Made by a program: the position numbers and the translations under genes. Under the pieces are notes generated by a model. It saw nothing but the letters and a program-made list of their open reading frames with translations. It searched no databases and was not told where the DNA came from. 56,116 nt of DNA, from NCBI GenBank assembly GCA_031119395.1, contig JAVHYA010000028.1, positions 1 to 56,116 on the forward strand, written 5' to 3'. This DNA is from Pseudomonadota bacterium (GTDB lineage Bacteria; Pseudomonadota; Gammaproteobacteria; Burkholderiales; Burkholderiaceae_C). The number at the start of each line of letters is the position of its first letter. The first letter of the stretch is position 1. Positions 42,368 through 51,262 of this stretch are shown here, piece by piece.

Positions 42368-42415
42368 CCCCCCTCCAAGCCGAAGGCGCCAGAGAGGGGG
42401 GAGCCGCGAAGCGGC
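42368..42415. repeat. G-run hairpin repeat family C in the recN-rapZ gap
   Basis: The 182-bp gap 42251-42432 holds CCCCCCTC (42368-42375) pairing perfectly with GAGGGGGG (42394-42401), directly followed by GCCGC GAA GCGGC (42403-42415) and ATGGGGGGTG. Related elements are familiar from Comamonadaceae intergenic regions from memory. The rest of the gap shows no gene. Confidence 0.6.
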
Positions 42416-42432
42416 ATGGGGGGTGTTCCATT

Positions 42433-44133
42433 TCAGGACGTGGCCTTGGCGCGCGCCTTGCCGCCGGACGGTGGCCGGTCGAGCATCTCGCGCGCATGGG
42501 CCAGCGAGGTGGCGGACACGCGCTCGCCGCCCAGCATGCGCGCGATCTCGCGCGTGCGGCCCTCGCCGTCCAGCGGTTGGACGCTGCTCTCGGTGCGCGC
42601 GCCGCCGTCCTTGGCGTCGGCCGTGGCGCGCTTGGCCACGAGCAGGTGATGGTCGGCACAGGCCGCCACCTGCGGCAGGTGGGTCACGGCGAGCACCTGG
42701 CGGTCGCGGCCGAGTTGCTGCATGAGACGGCCGACGGTCTCGGCCACGGCGCCGCCGACGCCCGAGTCGACCTCGTCGAAGATCAGCGTTTGCGCGGTGC
42801 CCAGCTCGCTGGTCGTCACCGCGATGGCCAGCGCGATGCGCGACAGTTCGCCGCCGGACGCCACCTTGCCGATGGGGCGCGGCGTGCTGCCGGCATGGCC
42901 GGCGACGAGGAAGACGGCCTCTTCGAGCCCTGCCCGGCCGGGCTGCGGCATCGACTGCAGGTTGACCTCGAAACGCCCGCCCTGCATGCCCAGCCCCTGC
43001 ATCGCCTGCGTGACGGCGGCCGACAGCCTGGGCGCGGCCTGCTGGCGGGCCTTGGACACGGCGCGTGCGGCCTTCATGAAGGCCTGCTGCGCCGCTTGCT
43101 CCCTGGCTTCCAGCGCGGCGAGGTCGCTCTGCGCATCGAGCGTCTGCAACTCGGCTCGCCAGCCCGCCAGCAGCGCCGGCAGCTCGGCCGGTGTGCGCTT
43201 GTAGCGCCGCGCCAGCGACATCCACAGCCCCATGCGCTCGTCGAGCTCCGCGAGGCGCTGCGGGTCGACGTCGGCGCGGCGCAGGTAGCTGTGCAGCGAG
43301 TGGGCCGCGTCGGCGGCCTGGGCCACGCTGGAGGCCAGCGCCTCGCCCAGGGCCTTGAATTCGGGCTCGATGTGCTCGCAGTCCTGCAGGAGCGAAGCGG
43401 CACGCGACAGCGCCGACAGCGCGCCGGCCTCGTCGTCCTCCAGCGCCGAGGCGGCGCCTTCGGCAGCGTCGATCAGGGCCTGCGCATTCGACAGCCGCGA
43501 ATGCTGGGCCGAGAGTTCGTCCCACTCGTCTTCGCCCGGCGCCAGCTTGTCGACCTCGCCGACCTGCCATTGCAGGCGTTCACGCTCGCGCTGCAAGGTG
43601 TCCTGCGCCTGGCGCGCCGACTCCAGCGCGCCGAGGGCGTGCCGCCACTGCTGCCATGCGTCGTCCATCGTCGAGGTCTGCACCCCGGCGTAGGCGTCGA
43701 GCAGGCCGCGCACCGACTCGGGCCGCGTCAGGCTCTGCCAGGCGTGCTGACCATGGATGTCCAGCAGCCGGTCGCCCAGTTCGCGCAGTTGCGCGGCGGT
43801 GGCCGGACTGCCGTTGATCCAGCCGCGGCTGCGGCCCTGCAGGTCGACCGTGCGGCGCAGGAGCAGCGCTTCGCCGGCCTCGAAGCCGCCCTCGTCCAGC
43901 CAGGCGGCGAGGGTAGGGTCCGCGTCGAACTCGGCGCTCACGTCCAGGCGCTCGGCGCCTTCGCGCACCGCGCCCGCGTCGGCGCGGTTGCCCAGGGCCA
44001 GTTGCAGTGCGTCGATGAGGATCGACTTGCCGGCACCCGTTTCGCCGGTGAGCACGGTGAAGCCGGCGGCGAGGTCGAGCTCCAGCGCGCGGACGATGAC
44101 GAAATCGCGCAGGGCGATGCGACGCAAGGCCAT
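42433..44133 (-). CDS. recN: DNA repair protein RecN
   Basis: 566 residues; SMC-like ATPase that tethers DNA ends in double-strand break repair. [20 protein letters not shown] leads to Walker [12 protein letters not shown] (about 29-39); long coiled coils (about 150-380) separate it from the signature [12 protein letters not shown] and Walker [15 protein letters not shown]-loop and the switch [10 protein letters not shown] are present. Translated 2 nt after the nadK stop, so the pair is probably co-transcribed, as in E. coli. Confidence 0.95.
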   Translation of the reverse strand: MALRRIALRDFVIVRALELDLAAGFTVLTGETGAGKSILIDALQLALGNRADAGAVREGAERLDVSAEFDADPTLAAWLDEGGFEAGEALLLRRTVDLQGRSRGWINGSPATAAQLRELGDRLLDIHGQHAWQSLTRPESVRGLLDAYAGVQTSTMDDAWQQWRHALGALESARQAQDTLQRERERLQWQVGEVDKLAPGEDEWDELSAQHSRLSNAQALIDAAEGAASALEDDEAGALSALSRAASLLQDCEHIEPEFKALGEALASSVAQAADAAHSLHSYLRRADVDPQRLAELDERMGLWMSLARRYKRTPAELPALLAGWRAELQTLDAQSDLAALEAREQAAQQAFMKAARAVSKARQQAAPRLSAAVTQAMQGLGMQGGRFEVNLQSMPQPGRAGLEEAVFLVAGHAGSTPRPIGKVASGGELSRIALAIAVTTSELGTAQTLIFDEVDSGVGGAVAETVGRLMQQLGRDRQVLAVTHLPQVAACADHHLLVAKRATADAKDGGARTESSVQPLDGEGRTREIARMLGGERVSATSLAHAREMLDRPPSGGKARAKATS

Positions 44134-44135
44134 GC

Positions 44136-45038
44136 TCAGGAACCTCCTTCGTTCCAGTGGAGTTTCTTGCGCAAGGTGTCGAAATAGCTCCACCCGCGGG
44201 GATGCAGGAAGCGCACGCGGTAGTCCGAGCGCCGCACCACGATCTGGTCGCCATGTACCAGCGAGGCCAGCGACTGCATGTCGAAATTGGCGCTGGCGTC
44301 GCGCCCGCCGACCACCTCGATCGTGATCTCCTCGGCGTCGGGCAGCAGGATCGGCCGGTTCGACAGCGTGTGCGGTGCGATGGGCACCAGCACCCAGCCC
44401 GGGATCGACGGGTGCAGCAGCGGCCCGCCGGCCGACAGCGCATAGGCCGTGGAGCCGGTGGGAGTGGCGATGATGAGCCCGTCTGCGCGCTGGTTGGCCA
44501 CGAAATTGCGGCCCACCGACACCCGCAGCTCGACCATGCCCGAGGTCGCACCGCGGTTGACCACCACGTCGTTCATCGCCAGGGCGTCGAACACGACGGC
44601 GCCGTCGCGCACCACCTGCGCGTGCATGAGGCTGCGGTGGTCTTCCTCGTATTCGCCGGCCAGCATGGGCGTGAGCGTGGCCTGGTAGTTGTCCAGCGGG
44701 ATGTCGGTGATGAAGCCGAGCCGCCCGCGGTTGATGCCGATCAGCGGCACGCCGTAGGGTGCCAGCTGGCGGCCGATGCCGAGCATCGTGCCGTCGCCGC
44801 CGACCACCAGGCCCAGGTCGCACTGTTCGCCGATCTGCTCGACCGTCAGCACAGGATGGCGGCAGGTCTTGGCCGGCAACCCGTCGGAATCGCTCTCGGC
44901 GCTGCTGCGCTCGAGCACCACCGAGCAGCCTTGCGAGCGCAGGAAGTCGCCGATGTCGTCCATCACACGATCCTGCGCACGCGCCGCCTGTGCCTGGTAC
45001 TTTCCGATGAGGGCCACGTGGCGAAAGGGCGGGGTCAT
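44136..45038 (-). CDS. nadK: NAD kinase
   Basis: 300 residues; phosphorylates NAD to [15 protein letters not shown] (about 82-92) is the diagnostic NAD kinase motif, followed by [12 protein letters not shown], the NDVVVNRG catalytic loop and [15 protein letters not shown]. Divergent from hrcA with only 30 bp between start codons. A minus-strand TGTAAT 8 nt upstream of the ATG suggests leaderless initiation. Confidence 0.96.
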   Translation of the reverse strand: MTPPFRHVALIGKYQAQAARAQDRVMDDIGDFLRSQGCSVVLERSSAESDSDGLPAKTCRHPVLTVEQIGEQCDLGLVVGGDGTMLGIGRQLAPYGVPLIGINRGRLGFITDIPLDNYQATLTPMLAGEYEEDHRSLMHAQVVRDGAVVFDALAMNDVVVNRGATSGMVELRVSVGRNFVANQRADGLIIATPTGSTAYALSAGGPLLHPSIPGWVLVPIAPHTLSNRPILLPDAEEITIEVVGGRDASANFDMQSLASLVHGDQIVVRRSDYRVRFLHPRGWSYFDTLRKKLHWNEGGS

Positions 45039-45068
45039 GGCTACAAATTACAACACTAAAATCTTTCA
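45039..45068. promoter_or_regulatory. Overlapping divergent promoters of nadK and hrcA
   Basis: The 30-bp AT-rich gap holds TGTAAT on the minus strand (45047-45052, 8 nt to the nadK ATG) and TAAAAT on the plus strand (45057-45062, 6 nt to the hrcA ATG). Both transcripts would be leaderless and the two polymerases could not bind at once. No CIRCE element is present. Confidence 0.5.
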
Positions 45069-46073
45069 ATGCTGGACGACCGCGCCAAGTTGTTGCTCAA
45101 GACTTTGGTCGAGCGATACATCGCCGACGGCACGCCCGTCGGCTCGCGCACGCTCTCCCGTGCGCCCGGGCTGGAACTCTCGCCCGCGACCATCCGCAAC
45201 GTGATGGCCGACCTCGAGGAACTGGGTCTCATCGTCAGTCCCCACACCTCGGCCGGCCGCATCCCGACCGCACGCGGATACCGCCTCTTCGTCGACACGA
45301 TGCTCACCGCGCAGCGGCCGCAGCTCGCCGCGCCGAGCCTGCCGGCCGACCAGCCGCAGAAGGTGATTGCCAATGCGGCGCAACTGCTGTCGAACCTCTC
45401 GCAATTCGTCGGCGTGGTCATGGCGCCGCGGCGCACCTCGGCCTTCCGCCACATCGAGTTCCTGCGGCTGTCGGACCGCCGTCTGCTGGTCATCATCGTC
45501 TCGCCCGATGGCGACGTGCAGAACCGCGTCATCTTCACCGACCGCGAGTACTCGCAGTCCGAGCTGGTCGAGGCGTCGAACTACCTCAACGCGAACTACA
45601 GCGGCCTGTCGGTGGAGCAGGTGCGCGACCGCCTCAAGACCGAGATGGACACGCTGCGCGGCGAGATTGCCTCGTTGATGCAGGCGGCCGTGCAGGCCAG
45701 TTCCGAAGCCATGACGCAGGCGCAGGAGGAGGTGGTCGTCGCCGGCGAGCGCAACCTGCTGGCCGTGAGCGATTTCTCCAGCGACATGGGCCAGCTGCGT
45801 CGCGCCTTCGATCTGTTCGAGCAGAAGGCACAGCTGCTGCGGCTGCTCGACGTGTCGAGCAAGGCCGAGGGCGTGCGCATCTTCATCGGCGGCGAAAGCC
45901 ACGTCGTGCCTGTCGAGGAGCTCTCCGTCGTGAGCGCGAACTACGAGGTCGACGGTGAGGTGGTGGGCACGCTGGGCGTGATCGGCCCCACGCGCATGCC
46001 CTACGACCGCATGATCCAGATCGTGGACATCACCTCGCGCCTCGTGAGCAACGCGCTCAGCCACCACAAATAG
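45069..46073 (+). CDS. hrcA: Heat-inducible transcription repressor HrcA
   Basis: 334 residues. The N-terminal winged helix ([53 protein letters not shown]) is the HrcA signature; the GAF-like C-terminal domain ends in [17 protein letters not shown]. HrcA represses groESL/dnaK genes through CIRCE operators, but no CIRCE copy is seen in this window. Single gene, followed by two tRNA genes. Confidence 0.95.
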   Translation: MLDDRAKLLLKTLVERYIADGTPVGSRTLSRAPGLELSPATIRNVMADLEELGLIVSPHTSAGRIPTARGYRLFVDTMLTAQRPQLAAPSLPADQPQKVIANAAQLLSNLSQFVGVVMAPRRTSAFRHIEFLRLSDRRLLVIIVSPDGDVQNRVIFTDREYSQSELVEASNYLNANYSGLSVEQVRDRLKTEMDTLRGEIASLMQAAVQASSEAMTQAQEEVVVAGERNLLAVSDFSSDMGQLRRAFDLFEQKAQLLRLLDVSSKAEGVRIFIGGESHVVPVEELSVVSANYEVDGEVVGTLGVIGPTRMPYDRMIQIVDITSRLVSNALSHHK

Positions 46074-46103
46074 GGCAGGCCTCGGGCCGGGCGAGCGGGC
46101 GCC

Positions 46104-46109
46104 TAGAAT
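46104..46109 (+). promoter_or_regulatory. Putative -10 box of the two tRNA genes
   Basis: TAGAAT in the context GCCTAGAATC, 12 nt before the tRNA start; the same string precedes tRNA-Ser at 56014. Confidence 0.5.
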
Positions 46110-46121
46110 CCCGCGTCTCGC

Positions 46122-46198
46122 GGGCCGTTAGCTCAGTTGGTCAGAGCAGGGGACTCATAATCCCTTGGTCGCTGGTTCAAGTCCAGCACGGCCTACCA
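46122..46198 (+). tRNA. tRNA with CAU anticodon (tRNA-Ile2 favoured over elongator tRNA-Met)
   Basis: 77 nt, encoded CCA. Anticodon CAT in GACTCATAATC. The acceptor arm GGGCCGT/ACGGCCT has C4-G69 and C5-G68, the pairs that TilS recognises in tRNA-Ile2, and the T arm GGTCGCTGGTTCAAGTCCAG equals that of E. coli tRNA-Ile2 from memory. An initiator role is excluded by the ordinary G1-U72 type first pair and D arm. Elongator Met remains possible. Confidence 0.85.
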
Positions 46199-46253
46199 AG
46201 CGAGTTTTTAGGAAGAAATTTTCGCCGGTTCAGGATGCGCCAAAAACGCGTGC

Positions 46254-46259
46254 TATACT
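46254..46259 (+). promoter_or_regulatory. Putative -10 box of tRNA-Arg
   Basis: TATACT, 10 nt before the tRNA-Arg start, so the second tRNA may have its own promoter although it lies 71 nt after the first. Confidence 0.5.
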
Positions 46260-46269
46260 TGCGAGCTTA

Positions 46270-46346
46270 GCGGCTGTAGCTCAGCTGGATAGAGTACTTG
46301 GCTACGAACCAAGGGGTCGTGGGTTCGATTCCTGCCAGCCGCACCA
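46270..46346 (+). tRNA. tRNA-Arg (ACG)
   Basis: 77 nt. Acceptor GCGGCTG/CAGCCGC, encoded CCA, anticodon ACG in TTGGCTACGAACCAA, T arm GGGTTCGATTCC. A34 would be edited to inosine by TadA. Confidence 0.96.
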
Positions 46347-46350
46347 CTTC

Positions 46351-46386
46351 AAAGCCCGCAACGAAAGTTGCGGGCTTTTCTTTTTT
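46351..46386 (+). terminator. Strong rho-independent terminator after tRNA-Arg
   Basis: Twelve-bp perfect stem AAAGCCCGCAAC / GTTGCGGGCTTT with a GAAA tetraloop, then TTCTTTTTT. The clearest terminator in the window. Confidence 0.95.
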
Positions 46387-46416
46387 GTTTTTCACCCCGC
46401 GTGCATAAGCTTGCGC

Positions 46417-46986
46417 ATGAGCAAGGCCTTCACCAAGGAAAGCGACGCTGACGACGAGGATGGCGAGGCCGGCGGCCTGCCGCCCTTGCCTCCAGGTGGC
46501 AAGAACTACATCACGCCACAGGGCTATGCGCGCCTTCGCGCCGAGTTGCTCGATCTCATGGACAACGAGCGGCCCAAGGTCGTCGAGGCGGTGCACTGGG
46601 CCGCGAAGAACGGCGACCGTTCCGAGAACGGCGACTACCTCTACGGCAAGAAGCGCCTGCGCGAAATTGACCGGCGCATCCGGTTCCTGACCAAGCGCCT
46701 CGAGATCGCCGAGGTCACCGACCCATCGGTTCACCATGGCGGCGAGCAGGTGTTCTTCGGCGCGACGGTGACCTATGCCGACGAAGAGGGCGTGGAGCGC
46801 ACGGTCACGATCCTCGGCATCGACGAAGCGGAGAGTTCACGCCAGCAGGTGAGCTGGATCTCTCCGGTGGCGCGCGCCTTGCTGAAGGCGCGGGTCGGCG
46901 ATGTGGTGAAGTTGGTGACGCCCGCAGGCACGCAGGAGGTCGAGGTGCTGCGCGTCGAGTACCCGGCCCCGGGCGCGCACGCCTGA
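46417..46986 (+). CDS. greB: Transcription elongation factor GreB
   Basis: 189 residues. A 30-residue acidic, Gly/Pro-rich N-terminal extension precedes the Gre coiled coil (YITPQGYARLRAELLDLMDN, KKRLREIDRRIRFLTKRLE), whose tip DRSENGDYLYGK carries the two acidic residues that stimulate RNA cleavage. The C-terminal FKBP-like domain ends near residue 180. TAAGCT ends 5 nt before the ATG at 46417, suggesting a leaderless start. Convergent with spoT. Confidence 0.94.
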   Translation: MSKAFTKESDADDEDGEAGGLPPLPPGGKNYITPQGYARLRAELLDLMDNERPKVVEAVHWAAKNGDRSENGDYLYGKKRLREIDRRIRFLTKRLEIAEVTDPSVHHGGEQVFFGATVTYADEEGVERTVTILGIDEAESSRQQVSWISPVARALLKARVGDVVKLVTPAGTQEVEVLRVEYPAPGAHA

Positions 46987-47001
46987 TCAGGCACGGCGCT
47001 C

Positions 47002-49260
47002 TCAGGGCGCCGGAACGACGCGCACGGCTGCCAGCACCGAGGGCGTGCGCTTGGCGGCGCGCAGCACGGCATCGAGGTGCGCACGGTCGCGCACGGCGAT
47101 CACGAAGCGCAGGTCGGTCGAATCCTGGCGCGTTTCTTCAGCCATCTCGACGTGCGTGATGTCGGCTTCCGCATTCGCGAGCGTGGCTGCGACGCGGGCC
47201 AGCACGCCTTTGTCGTTGCGGGCGGTGACGACGATGCCCGTCTCGAAGGCGCGAACGGGCTCGTCGGCCCAGTCGACCGCGAAGAAGCGCTCGGCGTCCT
47301 TGTGGCGCAGGCGCTGGCCGACGCCGCAGGCCTCGGTGTGCACCACCAGGCCCTCGCCATGGCCCAGATAGCCGACGATCGGATCGCCGGGGATGGGGCG
47401 GCAGCACAGCGCGAAGCGCACCGAGGAGTTCTCGCTGCCATCGAGCATGACGGCGCCCTGTGACAGGCTCTCGTGCGCCGTGAAGCGCTCGCGGCTGAGC
47501 ATCAGTGCATCCGGCTTCAGCCCACGCTCGGCCAGCAGGCCCATGAGGCGCTTGGCCACGATGCTGGCGATGCGCTTGCCCAGGCCGATGTCGGTCATCA
47601 GTTCCGAGCGCGTGCGGTTGCCGGTGAATCGCAGCAGCTTTTCCCAGGTGGGCTGGTTCTCGGCGTCGTCGTCGGGCAGCTTGCCCAGGCCTTCGGCGCG
47701 CAGGGCCTGGCTCAGCAGTTTCTCGCCCAGGCGCTCGGACTCGGCCTGCGCCAGGGTCTTGAGGTAGTGGCGGATCTTGGAGCGCGCCCGGCCGGTGCGC
47801 ACGAATCCCAGCCAGGCCGGGTTGGGCGTGGACACCGGCGCGGTGATCACCTCCACCACGTCGCCGTTCTTGAGTTCGGTGCGAAGAGGCACCTGCTCGC
47901 CGTTGATGCGCGCCGCCGAGGTGTGGTCGCCGATGCGGGTGTGGATGGCGTACGCGAAGTCCACCACCGTCGCTCCCCGCGGCAGCGCCATGATCTCGCT
48001 GCGGGGCGTGAACACGTAGACCGCATCCGGGAAGAGGTCGACCTTCACGTGGTCCCAGAACTCGGTCGCGTCGCGTGTCTCGTCCTGGATGTCCAGCAGC
48101 GACTGCAGCCACTTGGCGCTCAGGCGTTCGCTGTTGTTGCCGGCCGCGTCCGAGGCCTTGTAAAGCCAGTGGGCGGCCACGCCCGATTCCGCGACCACGT
48201 GCATGGCCTCCGTGCGCAGCTGGAACTCGACACTCACGCCCGAGGGCCCGACCAGCGTGGTGTGCAGCGATTGGTAGCCGTTGAGCTTGGCGATCGCGAT
48301 GTGGTCCTTGAACTTGCCCGGCAGCGGCTTGTACATCTGGTGCAGGATGCCCAGGCCGGTGTAGCAGGCGATCACGTTCGGCACGATGAGCCGGAAGCCG
48401 TAGATGTCGGTGACCTGGGCAAAGCTCAGGTGCTTCTCCTCCATCTTGCGGTAGATCGAATACAGCGTCTTTTCGCGGCCCGCCATGCGCACGCTCATCT
48501 GCGCGTTGGCGAAGGCGGTCTCGACGTCGCGCTGTACCTTCTGGATCAGATCGCGGCGCCGGCTGCGCGCCTTGGCCACCGCCTTGGCCAGGATCGCGTA
48601 GCGCCAGGGCCGCAGGTGCCGGAAGGACAGGTCCTGGAGCTCGCGGTAGGTCTGGTTCAGGCCCAGCCGGTAGGCGATGGGCGAATAGATGTCCAGCGTC
48701 TCGCTGGAGATGCGCGCCCACTTCTCGCGCGGCGCATCGTCCAGCGTGCGCATGTTGTGGGTGCGATCGGCCAGCTTGATGAGGATGACGCGCACGTCGC
48801 GCGCCATGGCCAGCAGCATCTTGCGGAAGGACTCGGCCTGGCCCTCCTCGCGGGTGTTGAACTGCAGCTTGTCGAGCTTGGTGAGGCCGTCGACCAATTC
48901 GGCGACCGGGGCGCCGAAGCGTTCGATCAGGTCGGTCTTGGTGACACCGCAGTCCTCGATCGCGTCGTGGAGCAGGGCCGCCATGAGCGCCTGGGCATCG
49001 AGCTTCCATTCCGCGCACTGCGCGGCCACGGCGATGGGGTGCGTGATGTACGGCTCGCCGCTGTTGCGCAACTGGCCCAGGTGCGCCTCGTCGGCGAAGC
49101 GGTAGGCGCGGCGGACCTGTTCCACGTCGTCGGGGCTCAGGTAATCCAGCCGGTCCGTGAGGGCCGCGAAGCTGGCGGCGGCCGCGTTCAAGGCCGCCGG
49201 GTGCGGGGCGCGCGGGCCGGCGGAGCGGGGCGAGGACTGTGGCTGGACGACCGCACTCAT
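47002..49260 (-). CDS. spoT: Bifunctional (p)ppGpp synthetase/hydrolase SpoT (Rel family)
   Basis: 752 residues. N-terminal HD hydrolase is intact (HPIAVAAQCAEW, ALLHDAIEDCGVTK, KLADRTHNMRTL), followed by the synthetase domain with KMEEKHLSFAQVTDIYGFR and LNGYQSLHTTLVGPSG, a TGS domain (VYVFTPRSEIMALPRGAT) and a C-terminal ACT domain. Both activities are expected. Start ATG at 49260. Encoded downstream of rpoZ-gmk in the usual order, but a perfect palindromic terminator lies between rpoZ and spoT. Confidence 0.95.
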   Translation of the reverse strand: MSAVVQPQSSPRSAGPRAPHPAALNAAAASFAALTDRLDYLSPDDVEQVRRAYRFADEAHLGQLRNSGEPYITHPIAVAAQCAEWKLDAQALMAALLHDAIEDCGVTKTDLIERFGAPVAELVDGLTKLDKLQFNTREEGQAESFRKMLLAMARDVRVILIKLADRTHNMRTLDDAPREKWARISSETLDIYSPIAYRLGLNQTYRELQDLSFRHLRPWRYAILAKAVAKARSRRRDLIQKVQRDVETAFANAQMSVRMAGREKTLYSIYRKMEEKHLSFAQVTDIYGFRLIVPNVIACYTGLGILHQMYKPLPGKFKDHIAIAKLNGYQSLHTTLVGPSGVSVEFQLRTEAMHVVAESGVAAHWLYKASDAAGNNSERLSAKWLQSLLDIQDETRDATEFWDHVKVDLFPDAVYVFTPRSEIMALPRGATVVDFAYAIHTRIGDHTSAARINGEQVPLRTELKNGDVVEVITAPVSTPNPAWLGFVRTGRARSKIRHYLKTLAQAESERLGEKLLSQALRAEGLGKLPDDDAENQPTWEKLLRFTGNRTRSELMTDIGLGKRIASIVAKRLMGLLAERGLKPDALMLSRERFTAHESLSQGAVMLDGSENSSVRFALCCRPIPGDPIVGYLGHGEGLVVHTEACGVGQRLRHKDAERFFAVDWADEPVRAFETGIVVTARNDKGVLARVAATLANAEADITHVEMAEETRQDSTDLRFVIAVRDRAHLDAVLRAAKRTPSVLAAVRVVPAP

Positions 49261-49303
49261 TGACGCTACTTTAGCCTGCGCCTCGAAATGAGGCGTCCGG
49301 GCA

Positions 49304-49328
49304 CAAAAAAAGCACCGCATGCGGTGCT
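49304..49328 (-). terminator. Rho-independent terminator between rpoZ and spoT
   Basis: Perfect 18-nt palindrome AGCACCGCATGCGGTGCT at 49311-49328 with seven T residues on the minus strand. The plus side continues CTCTTTTG, so it may act in both directions. Separates rpoZ from spoT, so spoT needs readthrough or its own promoter. Confidence 0.85.
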
Positions 49329-49354
49329 CTCTTTTGTGGCAGAAAGGCCTAGCT

Positions 49355-49558
49355 TCAGCCCGGCACCTTCTTCAGCATCTCCAGGCCGACCTTGCCTTCT
49401 GCGATCTCGCGCAGGGCCGTGACGGCCGGCTTGTTCTTGCTCTCGATCTTGGGGGCGTGCCCCTGGCTCAGCATGCGGGCGCGGTAGGTCGCGGCCAGCA
49501 CGAGCTGGAAGCGGTTGGGGATCTGTTGCAGGCAGTCTTCGACGGTGATGCGGGCCAT
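49355..49558 (-). CDS. rpoZ: RNA polymerase omega subunit
   Basis: 67 residues: [20 protein letters not shown] then [11 protein letters not shown] and [18 protein letters not shown], the full omega fold. Omega promotes assembly of beta-prime. Located 38 nt after gmk, as in most proteobacteria. Confidence 0.96.
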   Translation of the reverse strand: MARITVEDCLQQIPNRFQLVLAATYRARMLSQGHAPKIESKNKPAVTALREIAEGKVGLEMLKKVPG

Positions 49559-49596
49559 GACTTTGTCTTTCGGGTGGGTGGCACAGGTGGCCGGTG

Positions 49597-50226
49597 TCAG
49601 GGAATGTTGAGCGCCGCGAAGGTGTCGGCACGGGCGCGGCGCTGCGCCGAATACCGCAGCCGCTGCGCATGAACGATCGCCTTGAGGTCAAAAAGCGCGC
49701 GTTCAAATAACTCATTGATTATAACGAAGTCGAATTCGCTGGCCCTCGCCATCTCGTGCGCGGCGTTGCGCAGGCGCAGTTCGATGATCTCGGGCGCATC
49801 CTCGCCGCGGCGCTCCAGGCGCGAACGCAACTCTTCCCAGCTGGGCGGCAGGATGAAGATCAAGACCGCGTTGGCGAACACCTGGCGGATCTGCAGCGCG
49901 CCCTGGAAGTCGATCTCCAGGATCACGTCTGCGCCCATCGCCACGCGGTCCTCCACGGCCTTTTTCGAGGTGCCGTAGCGCTGGCCGTGCACGTGGGCCC
50001 ATTCGACGAAGGCATCGCCGGCCACCATGGCGTCGAACTCGGCCGGGGACACGAAGAAGTACTCGCGGCCGTGCTTCTCCTGCCCGCGCGGCGGCCGCGT
50101 GGTGTGCGACACCGAGGGCTGCACGGCCGAGTCCAGCTCCATGAGCGCCTTGACCAGGCTCGATTTGCCGGCACCGCTGGGCGCTGCCACCACGAAGAGA
50201 TTGCCGGGATAGTCCATGGCGGTCAT
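49597..50226 (-). CDS. gmk: Guanylate kinase
   Basis: 209 residues. P-loop [14 protein letters not shown], then [20 protein letters not shown] (GMP-binding), and the lid [20 protein letters not shown]. Start at 50226 overlaps the yicC stop (ATGA); an internal ATG at 50217 gives MDYPGNL and is a second candidate. Converts GMP to GDP, feeding the (p)ppGpp pathway of its neighbour spoT. Confidence 0.95.
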   Translation of the reverse strand: MTAMDYPGNLFVVAAPSGAGKSSLVKALMELDSAVQPSVSHTTRPPRGQEKHGREYFFVSPAEFDAMVAGDAFVEWAHVHGQRYGTSKKAVEDRVAMGADVILEIDFQGALQIRQVFANAVLIFILPPSWEELRSRLERRGEDAPEIIELRLRNAAHEMARASEFDFVIINELFERALFDLKAIVHAQRLRYSAQRRARADTFAALNIP

Positions 50227-51149
50227 TCGATGTTCTGCACCTGCTCGCGCATCTGTTCGATCAGCACCTTCATGTCGACGCCGATGCGCGTCAGTTCCAG
50301 TGCCGCCGACTTGGAGCCGAGGGTGTTGGCTTCGCGATGCAGTTCCTGGATCAGGAAGTCCAGCCGCTTGCCGATCTCGCCGCCCTTGTCGAGCAGCCGC
50401 TCGATCTCGTCGAGGTGCGCGGCCAGGCGCGTCAGTTCTTCCGCCACGTCGATGCGGATGGCGAAGGCCGTCGCTTCGCTCAGGGCGCGGTCCTGCGCCG
50501 CCTCGGGCGCGGTGCCGCCCGCCAGCCCCATGGCCTCCTGCCAGCGTTCGAGGAAGCGCGCGCGCTGCTGCTCGACCAGTTGGGGCACGATCGGACCGGC
50601 CTGCCGTGCCAGCGCGCGCAGGCTGTCGAGGCGGTCGCGCAGCATGGCGGCCAGGCGCTCGCCCTCACGCGCGCGAGCCGCGATCAGCGCATCGACCACG
50701 CCGGCCGCTGCGCCCACGACGTCGAACTCGCCCTGCGCCGGCCGGCCGGTTTCGCTGGCGGCCAGCCGCAGCACATCGGCCACGCTCAACTCGCGCGCAC
50801 GCGGCAACCAGGCCTTGACCGCGTCCTGCAGGCCATTGAGCCGCTGGAGCAGGCGGGCCGAGGGTTCGGCCAGGGCCGCTCCCGGCTGCAGGTCGATGCC
50901 CGCGCGCACCTCGACCTTGCCGCGCTTGAGCCGCTGCGTCAGCAGTTCCCGCAAGGCCGGCTCGTGCTGCCGAAGCTCTTCGGACAGCTTGAAACTGAGG
51001 TCCAGGAATCGGCTGTTGACCGAACGGATTTCCACGCCCAGTCGCCCGCCCGACGGGCCTGCCGCGGCCGTGCGGACCTCGCTGTCCGAGGGGGTGCCGG
51101 CCGGGCCGCTCTGGCCACTGGCGTAGCCGGTCATGCTGTAAACTGGCAT
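50223..51149 (-). CDS. yicC: YicC-family endoribonuclease
   Basis: 308 residues. N-terminal [12 protein letters not shown] and [17 protein letters not shown] and the C-terminal [20 protein letters not shown] signature, with an acidic cluster for metal binding, are the family hallmarks. YicC cleaves RNA and is linked to small-RNA turnover in E. coli. Overlaps gmk (ATGA); divergent from the kinase gene across 113 bp. Confidence 0.93.
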   Translation of the reverse strand: MPVYSMTGYASGQSGPAGTPSDSEVRTAAAGPSGGRLGVEIRSVNSRFLDLSFKLSEELRQHEPALRELLTQRLKRGKVEVRAGIDLQPGAALAEPSARLLQRLNGLQDAVKAWLPRARELSVADVLRLAASETGRPAQGEFDVVGAAAGVVDALIAARAREGERLAAMLRDRLDSLRALARQAGPIVPQLVEQQRARFLERWQEAMGLAGGTAPEAAQDRALSEATAFAIRIDVAEELTRLAAHLDEIERLLDKGGEIGKRLDFLIQELHREANTLGSKSAALELTRIGVDMKVLIEQMREQVQNIE

Positions 51150-51262
51150 CGAGCCTCGCTGTTGTTCGTCTGCTGAATCGCCCCGTGTGGTCGGCCTGTG
51201 CAGGAGGTTCCGGCACAGCGTTCGCTTGCCGCTCCATCGCCTTCGGGCGAAACTCCCGGATT

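Noticed and set aside
45039-45068. CIRCE operator upstream of hrcA
   Set aside because: TTAGCACTC-N9-GAGTGCTAA is absent; the gap holds only promoter-like boxes.
46165-46416. N-terminal extension of greB
   Set aside because: It would run through tRNA-Arg and a strong terminator; the real start is at 46417.
47473-49263. Long plus-strand frame opposite spoT
   Set aside because: Shadow frame; the minus strand encodes all Rel-family domains.
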